Positions 17,243 through 26,004 of a stretch of 47,116 bases of DNA are shown piece after piece (the first letter of the stretch is position 1; the number at the start of each line of letters is the position of its first letter). Location: assembly GCA_900539765.1 (NCBI GenBank), contig UQDF01000009.1, positions 1-47,116 on the forward strand, given 5' to 3'. The DNA is from an uncultured Porphyromonas sp. (GTDB lineage: Bacteria; Bacteroidota; Bacteroidia; Bacteroidales; Porphyromonadaceae). The position numbers were made by a program, and so were the translations under genes. The notes beneath the pieces were generated by a model. That model searched no databases. It was not told the origin of the DNA and was given only the letters and a program-made list of their open reading frames with translations.

Positions 17243-17480
17243 CCTTTTCCGCAAAAATATTTCAGCACAACGAGCAAACACTACCTAGGATAGCACACAA
17301 CATCAAGAAAGACAGTAGCATAAGAGACGAAAAATATTTTACTTCCTCCCGACATCTAAACTTTTTACTCAAGGCCCTCCACCGATGCTCCTTAGAGATC
17401 CTCACTCCCCTACAACCATCGTGGACCCCAATTAATCGTATATAGGTATTCACCTCTGAGGAAATCAGTACTATTAGGTA

Positions 17481-17511
17481 TTTCCGGCAGGGAGAATAGC
17501 CCGTAACTTTG
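17481..17511 (+). promoter_or_regulatory. Promoter of the BspA-like gene
   Basis: TTTC at 17481-17484, a 19-nt spacer and TAACTTTG at 17504-17511 match the -33/-7 layout. Initiation near 17518 gives a leader of about 60 nt before ATG 17580. It also argues against the upstream in-frame start at 17535. The rest of the roughly 240 bases between this promoter and that of the tRNA holds nothing I recognise. Confidence 0.7.
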
Positions 17512-17579
17512 CATAGATAAAGGGGAACAATGAGTTGCGACGCTCCCCGATCACCTACTATTCAAATAAACATCTATCT

Positions 17580-20210
17580 ATGCAACAGAAACGACTACGT
17601 TTTAGTACATTGCTCTTGTGCCTCCTGCTCCCGCTCATCGGGCAGCTGCAGGCGCAGACCATAGACTTGGGAGACTTTGCCAATCCCTCGTCACACTTCA
17701 ACCAGAGCATCGGGCAGACGGCGCCCTTTGATTTTGATTACCTCAGTAGCGTCACCCAGCAGATCTACACCGCTGCGGAGCTACAAGGACTAGAGGGCAA
17801 GGAGATCACCAAGCTCGCCTTCCAGATCTATCTGTCTGATGGCGAGTCCTACAACACGGAGTACACCAACGACCTCCAGATCTACCTCACCAACGTATCC
17901 GACGACCACTTTGAGCCAGTAGCTGGCAAGTATCACTGGCTACCTATCAATGCCGAGCAGGATCTCTATATGAAGAAGACGATCACGCTCGATCTGATGG
18001 ACTTGACCATCAATGGTAATCACGAGACCTCAAAGGCTGGCGTAGACTATCACACGCTAGAGCTAGAGCTCGACAAGCCTTTTGTTTACACAGGGCAGTC
18101 TATCCTCCTCTCCGTACGCTCTAAGGCTAGTAAGCCTGCCGTTGATGGAGCTGGAAGATCCTATATCGAGTTCTGCAGCTATCCTAAGAATGTCAAAGAG
18201 ATGCCCGTCCGCACAATCAATAAAGCAACAGACAAAGCTATAAGCGAGGGCTTCATCGGTGTACTCGGTGAGACCGCTGATCGTGGACAGAAGGATCGTG
18301 CCGTGATGCGCATCACCTTCCGCGATGCCAGCACGCCTCAGCCTAGCTACGACCCCGTACACCCTGTCGTACAGCTCACCGAGGCTGGATCTCTAGCCAA
18401 GCTGATGCAGGGGATGGATCTCCTCAAGTGCCAGTCTATCACGATATCGGGTCCGATGAATGCAGAGGACTGCAAGACAATACGAGACAACATGGGCAAT
18501 CTGACAGAGATCAACATCGCAGATGCGACCTTTGCCGAGGACCAGCTCCCCGAGGCGGCCTTTTACAATATGCCACTCGTTCGCAAGGTGACACTCCCCC
18601 TCACCCTCAAGGTGGTTGGCGAGAGGGCTCTAGCTCAGATATATAAGCTGGAGGAGGTCGTCCTAGGCAGTCAGGTGACTAAGATATGCGATAGTGCCTT
18701 TGCGCAGAATAGCAGTCTCACCAAGCTCAGCCCGATGCCTGCGCTGACTACTATTGGCAAATATGCCTTTAAGGAGTGTACCGCACTCACCACATTCCCC
18801 TGGCCTGAGACACTGACGACGCTAGACACGGAGAGCTTCTCTGGCTCTGGGCTCACCGAGGTGCGCCTGCCCAATGTTGCTGTCGTACCTAGCACCTGCT
18901 TCGCCAGCTGTAAGGCTCTTGCAAAAGTGTATCTCGGAGCCAAGACGACAGAGGTTATGTATGGCGCATTTGCTCAGTGTACGGCGCTGACAGATATTAC
19001 TGTCGAGGCAGTGCAGCCGCCTAAGGCTCACATCAGAGCCTTCAATGGGCTCAAGCCTGCGGACATCAGCAGCATCAATCTCTTCGTACCTAATGATGCG
19101 CAAGAGGCTTACAAGGAGGCTAATGTTTGGAAGGGATTCCACATCGCCCCCATCCCAGGCACTGAGCCACAGATCAAGAAGTATCTACTCACCTATCGTG
19201 TCATCGGAGAGCACGGCACGCTATCGGCCACAATGGCTATCGGCACCGCAATCCCCTCACAGACAGAGATCGAGGAGCATACGGCTATCACCTTTACCGC
19301 AGACCCTGATCTTGACTACGTCGTCAAGAGCTTTAAGGTCAATGGTACAGAGACCTCAATGACCGCTGGAGAGCAAAACAGCCAGACGTATACGCTCAAC
19401 ATCGAGGCTGCCACAGAGGTAACCGTTGAGTTCGTCCATCGTCCCTATACGGTCACTTACTCTGTACGAGACAATGTGGGAGGTACGATCACAGCTACCT
19501 ACAAGGGGCAGCCTCTCGACTCAGGAGCTACGACAGCTGCCGGGGAGTCTGAGACAATCATCTTCACGGCACATCCCGCAGAGCACTACCACGTCAAGAA
19601 GTGGGTTGTCAATGGTAAGGAGGGACCCAAGCCTGCTGAAAATAATCAGTGGCAAGTGATCTCTGGCAAGGACTACGTCGTCGAGGTTATCTTCGAGCGT
19701 GACAAAGTCTACTATATGGTCGATGTATCACAGGAAGGCAATGGTGGCCCCATCTACCTAGAGATAGGTGGCGTACGTAGTGCGCTCAAGAGCAAAGTGC
19801 CTGAGAACATGGACATCCGCGTCTATGTCGAGCCCGACAAGGGCTACCGTCTAGACTATTGGATGGTCAATAAGGATCGCATCAACCCTGTCGACGGCTC
19901 ACTAGAGTACACCACCAAGGCAACGAAGGATCTACGCATCGTAGCCTACTACGCCAAGGAGGAAGAGGGCAACGCCATCGATGCGCCTACAGCTACCACG
20001 GCAGATGTAGCTATTGCCCTAGAGGGTCAGACGATTACCCTGACCAGCAATACGGGTAGTGCGCTCGGCGCCATCGCCCTCTATGACTACGCAGGTCGTC
20101 TCATCGAGCAGCGTGTCGTAGCCGACAAGCTCTGCACGCTCACCGCTCCACAGTCTGGCGTATACTTACTCTCTATCGGCACGACCACTGCAAAGGTCTG
20201 TGTCAAGTAA
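17580..20210 (+). CDS. BspA-like leucine-rich-repeat surface protein with T9SS-type C-terminus
   Basis: This 876-residue protein starts MQQKRLRFST and has a signal peptide ending near GQLQAQ (residues 21-26). Residues 30-260 are a beta-rich domain. Residues 290-500 hold BspA/LRR_5-type repeats of the form ALAQIYKLEEVVLGSQVTKICDSAFAQ. From about 530 come two or three InlB-B/MMM-like repeats with the motif VKSFKVNG/VKKWVVNGK. The last 75 residues, ending GVYLLSIGTTTAKVCVK with the ALYDYAGRLIEQR strand, look like a type IX secretion (Por) C-terminal signal. Proteins of this kind are secreted and anchored at the surface and often mediate adhesion or co-aggregation. The gene is monocistronic, with its own promoter and a strong terminator. 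Confidence 0.82.
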   Translation: MQQKRLRFSTLLLCLLLPLIGQLQAQTIDLGDFANPSSHFNQSIGQTAPFDFDYLSSVTQQIYTAAELQGLEGKEITKLAFQIYLSDGESYNTEYTNDLQIYLTNVSDDHFEPVAGKYHWLPINAEQDLYMKKTITLDLMDLTINGNHETSKAGVDYHTLELELDKPFVYTGQSILLSVRSKASKPAVDGAGRSYIEFCSYPKNVKEMPVRTINKATDKAISEGFIGVLGETADRGQKDRAVMRITFRDASTPQPSYDPVHPVVQLTEAGSLAKLMQGMDLLKCQSITISGPMNAEDCKTIRDNMGNLTEINIADATFAEDQLPEAAFYNMPLVRKVTLPLTLKVVGERALAQIYKLEEVVLGSQVTKICDSAFAQNSSLTKLSPMPALTTIGKYAFKECTALTTFPWPETLTTLDTESFSGSGLTEVRLPNVAVVPSTCFASCKALAKVYLGAKTTEVMYGAFAQCTALTDITVEAVQPPKAHIRAFNGLKPADISSINLFVPNDAQEAYKEANVWKGFHIAPIPGTEPQIKKYLLTYRVIGEHGTLSATMAIGTAIPSQTEIEEHTAITFTADPDLDYVVKSFKVNGTETSMTAGEQNSQTYTLNIEAATEVTVEFVHRPYTVTYSVRDNVGGTITATYKGQPLDSGATTAAGESETIIFTAHPAEHYHVKKWVVNGKEGPKPAENNQWQVISGKDYVVEVIFERDKVYYMVDVSQEGNGGPIYLEIGGVRSALKSKVPENMDIRVYVEPDKGYRLDYWMVNKDRINPVDGSLEYTTKATKDLRIVAYYAKEEEGNAIDAPTATTADVAIALEGQTITLTSNTGSALGAIALYDYAGRLIEQRVVADKLCTLTAPQSGVYLLSIGTTTAKVCVK

Positions 20211-20285
20211 GGTGCTTATGTAACGCTCACATCCAAGCTTCCTAGCCTTACTATACTAGCCTTACTATATAGGAGGCAACCCGTC

Positions 20286-20343
20286 AGGACGCACGGACGT
20301 GTCACCCGCTCATGGGGTAGGCGCGATCCGTGCGTCCTTTTTA
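20286..20343 (+). terminator. Terminator of the BspA-like gene
   Basis: A 12-bp perfect stem joins AGGACGCACGGA (20286-20297) to TCCGTGCGTCCT (20327-20338) and is followed by TTTTTATT. Within the loop ACCC/GGGT can form a second small stem. Confidence 0.85.
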
Positions 20344-20380
20344 TTATGGCTGTCCGACTACGCTATTTCGACCCATCTAC

Positions 20381-20468
20381 AGTTTCCTACCTATGAAACT
20401 CTAGTGTCCCACCTATGAAACTCCAGTTTCTCACCTATGAAACTTTAGTGTCACCCATATAAGACTCT
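20381..20468 (+). repeat. 22-bp tandem repeat, 3 good copies plus a decayed one
   Basis: Units start at 20381, 20403, 20425 and 20447, all exactly 22 bp. The consensus is AGTKTC-YN-ACCTATGAAACT-YY; the core ACCTATGAAACT is unchanged in the first three. Alternate units carry AGTTTC and AGTGTC. AGTTTC is also the reverse complement of GAAACT within the unit, so each boundary can form a small hairpin. The function is unknown. Confidence 0.8.
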
Positions 20469-20552
20469 TACCGGATAGCAATATTTTTATGAAAGGAGGG
20501 ATTAGAGATTAGAAGACAGAGACGGGGGATGCTGTATCTGAACACTTTTTCG

Positions 20553-20560
20553 TACCTTTG
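20553..20560 (+). promoter_or_regulatory. -7 box of the rho transcript
   Basis: TACCTTTG is a consensus -7 box and the only good one before rho. It implies initiation near 20567 and an untranslated leader of about 380 nt. A TTTG -33 box is not evident. Confidence 0.5.
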
Positions 20561-20566
20561 CCTCTA

Positions 20567-20948
20567 GAAGTGAATGAGTCACTAGATCGTCGCACTCCCA
20601 GGCTGTACGGATACAAAGAGTTGCACAATAGGATACAGCCTGTATGGAGAGGTTTTACGATCTGCTACGGAAGTAGCTCTGGCTCTGCATCGACCTAGAT
20701 GACAACGACCGAGCAGAGCGTCCCATATCGCACAGGACTGACCCATCACTCAGCCTATTCACACATTACACACCTTACTTAGGTCGACCAAGTATGCTAG
20801 CCTGCTGTCTCGCCACAGCTTCTGCTAGATCGTTGACTCCGTTGCCTCTATCATCTCACATGTAGCTCTCCGAGGTTCAGCGTTGTAGCGTGATAGCCCT
20901 TTGCAACAAGACGTAAGGTGCATTTATCCAGCATAACATAAGTACATC
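20567..20948 (+). promoter_or_regulatory. Long 5' leader of rho
   Basis: The roughly 380 nt between the apparent promoter and the rho start contain a 9-bp stem (CAGGCTGTA at 20599-20607 with TACAGCCTG at 20634-20642). Two very short open frames, at about 20645 (10 codons) and 20699 (27 codons), lack recognisable features. Rho is autoregulated through its leader in other bacteria, so a control role is plausible; nothing here proves it. Confidence 0.4.
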
Positions 20949-22841
20949 ATGCAGAAGTACACCATCGTAGATCTCAATGGTATGACGGAAGAGCAACTCA
21001 AAGAGGTTGCCTCCCAGCTAGAGATAACCAAGATGGCCTCCGAAAAGAAAGAGGTCATCTATCAAATTCTAGACGCTCAGGCAGAAGCTGTAGCCACACA
21101 AACAGTCGAGCAGCAGCAGAGCAACAAGCGCAAGCGACAGAGCAACTCCCGCAACAATCGATCTAATAAAGAGGAGAAAAAGGACGCTAAGGAAGACAAC
21201 AGCAAGACTGAGCAAAAGAACCGATCGAACTCGAGACAGAACAAGCGCCCCTCTAATGCAGACAAGGAAGACGCAACCAACCAGCCCACTGATATAGATC
21301 GTCAAGCTGCGATCGCTATCGTCGAGAAGGCTGCCGCTGCTCAGTCCGAGGAGAAGGGCACAGAGCCAGAGTCCAAGACTCAAGAGTCTAATCGCCCGAA
21401 GCGTAACAACAATAATAAGGAGCGCAACAATCGAAACAACAAGCGCCAGGAGCCAACGAATCAGGCTGACAAAGAAGACAAGAAGCCCTCGAACAAGCGC
21501 TCTCAAGATAAGCAAAATGCAAAGGCGGAGGAGCAGCAAGAGGAGACTCCTATGGTCTTTACCCACCCTGATGCGGACTCACTGCTCGGCGAGGTGCTAA
21601 GCGAGTCTCACAAGGATCACAAAGAGGCAGACGCCGACGAACCAGCACAAAAGGGTAGGCAGCAAAGCAACAAGAGCAAAGAGGTCGAGGAGGAAGAGCC
21701 CTCATACGACTTCTCCGACATACTGACTGCTAGCGGACTGCTAGAGGTTTCTCAAGAAGGATATGGCTTCCTCCGTAGCTCAGACTACAACTACTTCCCC
21801 TCACCAGACGATATCTACGTCCCAGCCGATATGATCAAGAAGTGGCACCTCAAGACGGGAGATGTCATCGAGGGAAGCATTCGCCCACCTAAGGGTAATG
21901 AGAAGTACTTCCTACTTCAGAATATCCTGCTCGTCAATGGACGTCATCCGAAGGAAAATCTGGATCGTGTCTCCTTTGATATGCTGACACCACTCTTCCC
22001 AGAGGAGAAGTTTAAGCTAGAGTCTCAGGGCATCGCAGCCGTTTACGACAAGACTGCCATGCGCATTGTGGATCTAGTCACCCCCATCGGCAAGGGACAG
22101 CGCGGACTCATCGTCGCTCAGCCTAAGACGGGTAAGACAATGCTACTCAAGGATATTGCTAACGCTATCTCAGCCAATCATCTTGAGGTCTACATGATCA
22201 TCCTTCTGATCGATGAGCGTCCCGAGGAGGTGACCGATATGGCACGCAATGTCAATGCTGAGGTGGTCGCCTCGACCTTTGACGAACCAGCTGCCAACCA
22301 TGTGAAGCTCGCTGAGCTAGTGCTAGCCAAGGCTAAGAGTATGGTCGAGAGCGGTCACGATGTGCTCATCATGCTAGACTCGATCACGCGACTCGCTCGT
22401 GCTTACAATACGGTACAGCCTACCTCGGGCAAGATCCTCTCGGGAGGTATCGAGGCGAATGCGCTGCAAAAGCCTAAGCGATTCTTCGGAGCTGCACGAA
22501 ACATCGAGCACGGCGGTAGTCTCACCATCTTAGCGACGGCTCTGACCGAGACCGGCTCCAAGATGGATGATGTCATCTTTGAGGAGTTCAAGGGTGCCGG
22601 CAATATGGAGCTGCAGCTCGATCGTCGCCTCTCCAATAAGCGTATCTTCCCCGCTATCGACATCCTCGCTAGTAGCACCCGTCGTGATGACCTCCTACTA
22701 GACTCGACGACGCTACAGCGTATGTGGATCCTACGCAACCACCTATCTGACATGAATACGGTAGAGGCAATGGAGTTCCTCAAGCAGCGCATCGAGCTGA
22801 CTGAGACCAACCTGGAGTTCCTCGCCTCGATGAACGATTAG
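20949..22841 (+). CDS. rho: Transcription termination factor Rho
   Basis: This 630-residue ring ATPase/helicase releases RNA from stalled RNA polymerase. It has a short N-terminal helical domain, MTEEQLKEVASQLEI. A hydrophilic, low-complexity insertion (about residues 45-255) is very rich in Asn, Arg, Lys, Glu and Gln. Next comes the cold-shock-like RNA-binding domain from about residue 262 (EGYGFLRSSDYNYFPSPDDIYV). The ATPase domain has the P-loop QPKTGKT at 391-397 and Walker B VLIMLDSITRLARAYN. The Q- and R-loop region around KRIFPAIDI is intact. E. coli Rho has 419 residues; the extra length is the insertion, which is common in Bacteroidetes Rho and may bind RNA or promote condensation (inference). 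Confidence 0.97.
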   Translation: MQKYTIVDLNGMTEEQLKEVASQLEITKMASEKKEVIYQILDAQAEAVATQTVEQQQSNKRKRQSNSRNNRSNKEEKKDAKEDNSKTEQKNRSNSRQNKRPSNADKEDATNQPTDIDRQAAIAIVEKAAAAQSEEKGTEPESKTQESNRPKRNNNNKERNNRNNKRQEPTNQADKEDKKPSNKRSQDKQNAKAEEQQEETPMVFTHPDADSLLGEVLSESHKDHKEADADEPAQKGRQQSNKSKEVEEEEPSYDFSDILTASGLLEVSQEGYGFLRSSDYNYFPSPDDIYVPADMIKKWHLKTGDVIEGSIRPPKGNEKYFLLQNILLVNGRHPKENLDRVSFDMLTPLFPEEKFKLESQGIAAVYDKTAMRIVDLVTPIGKGQRGLIVAQPKTGKTMLLKDIANAISANHLEVYMIILLIDERPEEVTDMARNVNAEVVASTFDEPAANHVKLAELVLAKAKSMVESGHDVLIMLDSITRLARAYNTVQPTSGKILSGGIEANALQKPKRFFGAARNIEHGGSLTILATALTETGSKMDDVIFEEFKGAGNMELQLDRRLSNKRIFPAIDILASSTRRDDLLLDSTTLQRMWILRNHLSDMNTVEAMEFLKQRIELTETNLEFLASMND

Positions 22842-22888
22842 GTATCGGTGAGCCACTAGCAGCCAAAGACTTAACGAAAGATACCAGC

Positions 22889-22959
22889 ACTTCCGCTCCG
22901 CACCACACGCTCCAGTTCGTGGAGATTGCTTAACTTTGTGGTTAGGAGCGGGAGTTTTC
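22889..22959 (+). terminator. Structured 3' element after rho
   Basis: ACTTCCGCTCC at 22889-22899 pairs with GGAGCGGGAGT at 22945-22955 (one G-T pair) and is followed by TTTCT. Inside, ACCACA pairs with TGTGGT and CTCCA-gttcg-TGGAG forms a tip hairpin. The -7-like box of the next gene (22931-22938) lies inside this structure. Confidence 0.55.
22931..22938 (+). promoter_or_regulatory. -7 box for the HU-like/SPOR gene
   Basis: TAACTTTG matches TAnnTTTG. It would start transcription about 92 nt before ATG 23037. No clear -33 box is seen, and it overlaps the rho 3' hairpin. Confidence 0.4.
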
Positions 22960-23036
22960 TGCCTACTTCCTCTAGTGAGCTACGCTATGTAGCCTCTCTC
23001 GACTTGTAATCATCCACTCTTAGCCTGTACATCTCA

Positions 23037-24071
23037 ATGTATCGCATCGGAGATATCTTAGAGCAAGCTCTACTACTGCACGACTGCGTCGTACTCCCCA
23101 CGATAGGAGCCTTTATCGTGGAGCAGACGCCTCCACTCTATGACAAGGATCTCAATGTCATCACGCCTGCAGGACAGCGCATATCATTCAACGCCTCTCT
23201 AGTAGATCGTGACGGCATACTAGACAGTTGCTACGCACGCACACTAGGGCTATCTGTACGCAGAGCGCGCCTCGTGGTAGACTCCGACGTGACCGTGATC
23301 AGGAACCAGCTATACCAGTCTGGCTCCCTGACCATCGGCTCCAACCTCGGCACCCTCACACTGCAGGAGAGTGGCGAGCTACTCTTTACACCCGTACAGG
23401 AGCGACAAGGGCTGAGGTCGATACACTCTTACGGACTTTACCCCCAGAGTTGCTTGCTTCCAGTCATAGCACCTGTCGACCATACCACTGCCGAACCTGC
23501 CAGTGAGATGAAGGGTGATCGGAAGTATTGGACGATAAGAATTAATCGGACTGCGGCCAATTGGGCAGCAGCGGGTGTCATATGTCTTCTCTGTCTACTA
23601 CCCATTAGCTCAGACAGTCACCCAGATCGTTACAGTGCGGGCTTCGTCCCTTACGGCTGGCTTGAGGAGGCGAGCGTGGTGACCCCAGAGCAAAAGCAAG
23701 TCTCGTCGAGTAGCGCAACTATTGCCACACAGCCCAACAAGGCTACAAAACAAACGGAGATCGTCTCTGCAACTCCAAAGCATATCGCATCTTCGTCTCT
23801 AGTTATCTCGCACGATGAGGCGCTACAACAAGGAAGCTATGCCATCGTCGTTGGTGTCTTCAAGGGGTCCAAGCGTGCAGAGCGCTTTATCGAAGAGGTA
23901 ACCACCGATCAGACTCAGACAGCAGGTGTCTCTCTACAAATTATCCAAGAGCCCTCTCGCTGTCTCGTCGTCGCAGGCATCAGCACCTCCGAGGAGCGTG
24001 CAGGCGAGCTACGTCGCACCGTGTCCGCGCTATCCGACAGCTTCGCAGGAGCGTGGATCTACGCACTTTAG
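23037..24071 (+). CDS. HU-like (CCDC81-type) and SPOR-domain membrane protein
   Basis: This 344-residue protein has three parts. Residues 1-125 resemble the tandem HU-CCDC81 bacterial domains, starting IGDILEQALLLHDCVVLPTIGAFIVEQ and containing ISFNASLVDRDGILDSCYA. A single membrane span, WAAAGVICLLCLLPIS, lies at about residue 180. The periplasmic C-terminus (about 260-344) is a SPOR-type domain starting QQGSYAIVVGVF and ending AGAWIYAL. SPOR domains bind denuded peptidoglycan at division sites, so the protein may link a cytoplasmic HU-like domain with the septum; this is inferred from domain order. It lies downstream of rho, after a terminator-like structure. Confidence 0.75.
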   Translation: MYRIGDILEQALLLHDCVVLPTIGAFIVEQTPPLYDKDLNVITPAGQRISFNASLVDRDGILDSCYARTLGLSVRRARLVVDSDVTVIRNQLYQSGSLTIGSNLGTLTLQESGELLFTPVQERQGLRSIHSYGLYPQSCLLPVIAPVDHTTAEPASEMKGDRKYWTIRINRTAANWAAAGVICLLCLLPISSDSHPDRYSAGFVPYGWLEEASVVTPEQKQVSSSSATIATQPNKATKQTEIVSATPKHIASSSLVISHDEALQQGSYAIVVGVFKGSKRAERFIEEVTTDQTQTAGVSLQIIQEPSRCLVVAGISTSEERAGELRRTVSALSDSFAGAWIYAL

Positions 24072-24104
24072 TTTAGTAGCGTCTTACCGACACTAAGCAA
24101 TTAC

Positions 24105-25511
24105 TTATATCAGAGGCGTAAGCAGACGCATCACGCCGTGAGCGATACGTCTCCACAACCTATTGCGTCGTAGGGCTATCCTATGGCAGAGGGCAAGGGT
24201 CGTCTCAAAGCTATCGACAAATTGCTGTGCAACCTCTGATGAGTAAGCTATGGTGGTCAGATCGAAGTTGTACTCAAAGCTTCTAAAGTCTAGGTACGGT
24301 GTCCCCGTCACCACACGCTCCTTATCTATCACCGCATAGGTTGCCTCACGCAGACCGTCATAATAATAGATCTCCACGCCAGCTCGTAGCAAGTCGGTAA
24401 AGAATGCGTGCGACGCCTTAGGGGCCAGCCAGCTACGACCACGACGAGGTAGGATCACCCGTACCTGTACACCTGAGAGTGCCGTAGAGATCAGCGCCTG
24501 CTGTATGCTATTGGTGGGGATCAAGACAGGCGACTCGATGTAGAGCGACTGACGAGCTTGCAGGAAGGCATGCGAGAGAATCATCTCTAGCGAGGGGAAG
24601 TCGTCCGTAGGGTGCGTCGGGAAGATCTGCATCTTGATCGGCTCAGCTGTCGTCATAGTAGAGGAGCTCTGCTGTGGCGAGAGCAGTTGTTGCGTCGCCA
24701 CGTACCAGTCTAGCGCAAAGCTGTACTCCAGTTGTCGTACTGCTAGTCCGCTGATGCGCAGATGAGTCGTCGCCAGAGGTTGCGCCCCTTGAGGCAAGTG
24801 CTGTAGCTCCGAGAGTAGCACGTTTCCTCCTGTAAAGCCCACGGTGCCATCCACCACCACGAGGTTACGATGGTTGCGATAGTTCACACGACTCGTAAGC
24901 AGTCGAAAGCGTACGGGGAGAAAGGCAGCAACCTGTCCGCCCAATTGCTCCATTCGCTTGCGATAGCGTCGGCTCAGACTTCGTGACCCCACGTCGTCGT
25001 AGAGCCAGTAGAGAGCCACGCCCTCCTGAATGCGCGCTGCCAGTAGATCCAGTAAAGCGTCCAGCCACGGTCCCTCTTCGATACGGTACAGCTCGATGTA
25101 GATATAGTGTTGTGCCTGTACGATAGCATCACGACAGGTCACGAGCCACTCACGGCTATCGTCATAGAGCGTCAGCTCATTAGCCGTGGTCAGTGACGTA
25201 TCGGTCAGTCGCTCTATGAGAGCGGATAGCGACGTGAGCTTACGATCTGCTCTCTTCTCGACTGCCGTGCTAGGTAGCGACTTAGTCTCTACAGGAGCAT
25301 CCGAGAGTGCACGCCTCACCTCCACATCGATCAGCTGCTTGCGCCTCACCGAATAGCCGAAGATGAGGTAGAGCAGAAGTCCTACGACAGGGATAAAGAT
25401 GACAACCAGGATCCATGGAATCGAAGAGACAGCACTACGCTCCTCTCCGAGTACGATAACTATGCCTCCAATGACAGAGAGGAGATAGAGAACGAAAAGG
25501 AGCTCGGCCAT
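24105..25511 (-). CDS. Cardiolipin synthase-like protein with degenerate HKD motifs
   Basis: This 468-residue protein has the architecture of cardiolipin synthase: two N-terminal membrane spans (LLFVLYLLSVIGGIVIVL and WILVVIFIPVVGLLLYLIFG) followed by two phospholipase D domains. The first motif reads NHRNLVVVDG, where HxKxxxxD needs lysine at the asparagine. The second reads REATYAVIDKE, where the expected histidine and lysine are replaced by Glu and Thr. The surrounding scaffold (TGGNVLL; TPYLDFRSFEYNFD) is conserved, so this is not random decay. Classical phosphatidyl-transfer chemistry seems unlikely; a structural or altered role is possible. The start is ATG 25511, with a GTG just before; the thioesterase stop lies 3-5 bases upstream, so the genes are coupled. 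Confidence 0.75.
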   Translation of the reverse strand: MAELLFVLYLLSVIGGIVIVLGEERSAVSSIPWILVVIFIPVVGLLLYLIFGYSVRRKQLIDVEVRRALSDAPVETKSLPSTAVEKRADRKLTSLSALIERLTDTSLTTANELTLYDDSREWLVTCRDAIVQAQHYIYIELYRIEEGPWLDALLDLLAARIQEGVALYWLYDDVGSRSLSRRYRKRMEQLGGQVAAFLPVRFRLLTSRVNYRNHRNLVVVDGTVGFTGGNVLLSELQHLPQGAQPLATTHLRISGLAVRQLEYSFALDWYVATQQLLSPQQSSSTMTTAEPIKMQIFPTHPTDDFPSLEMILSHAFLQARQSLYIESPVLIPTNSIQQALISTALSGVQVRVILPRRGRSWLAPKASHAFFTDLLRAGVEIYYYDGLREATYAVIDKERVVTGTPYLDFRSFEYNFDLTTIAYSSEVAQQFVDSFETTLALCHRIALRRNRLWRRIAHGVMRLLTPLI

Positions 25512-25513
25512 CA

Positions 25514-25960
25514 CTAGAGGATCTTTAAGTCATACGGATGGCTCTCACTATAAGCCTCCACACGAGCCATAATATCATCGAAGCACTCCCCACGAGTCGT
25601 CCGCCCATCCTGCACAGCGACTGCCTCGATCACACCTGAGGCACACTTCACACCGTCACTACGTACGATGATCTGGTCGAAGATGAGCTTAGCCCCTTCG
25701 CGTCTAGCACGCAGTGCCGTGTGAAAGGTATCGCCACTACGCAACGAGCGATGATAGGTTATAGAGACCTTGTAGACAAAGAGATCAAGCCCCTTCTCGT
25801 GCATCTCGGCAAAGCTATCGCCTAGTGCCAGCCAGAACTCGTGGCGTGTATGCTCCATGTAGCACTGATAGTTGCTATTGTTGACCACTCCCTGGAGGTC
25901 GCACTCGTAGTCTCGCACCTTGAGCGTGAGACCATACTGATATTTGATTGGTTTTTTCAT
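25514..25960 (-). CDS. Acyl-CoA thioesterase, 4HBT hot-dog family
   Basis: This 148-residue protein (start MKKPIKYQY) has the hot-dog thioesterase pattern. RDYECDLQGVVNNSNYQCYMEHTRHEFW carries the catalytic Asp in the usual VRxxxxDxxGxVNNxxY context, followed by VYKVSITYHRSLRSGDTFHTALRARREG. Enzymes of this YbgC/FadM-like group hydrolyse acyl-CoA or acyl-ACP. An in-frame ATG 13 codons upstream exists but gives an atypical N-terminus. It sits between the U32 gene and the cardiolipin synthase-like gene on the same strand, and its stop nearly overlaps the next start, suggesting a lipid-related pair. Confidence 0.8.
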   Translation of the reverse strand: MKKPIKYQYGLTLKVRDYECDLQGVVNNSNYQCYMEHTRHEFWLALGDSFAEMHEKGLDLFVYKVSITYHRSLRSGDTFHTALRARREGAKLIFDQIIVRSDGVKCASGVIEAVAVQDGRTTRGECFDDIMARVEAYSESHPYDLKIL

Positions 25961-26004
25961 AGATCTAGGTATCTCTGTTGTAACAATGCTTCTAGACAAG
26001 TCCC

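Noticed and set aside
20645..20782. Two short open frames in the rho leader as leader peptides
   Set aside because: No ribosome-binding context, no regulatory codon run, and no conservation information available.
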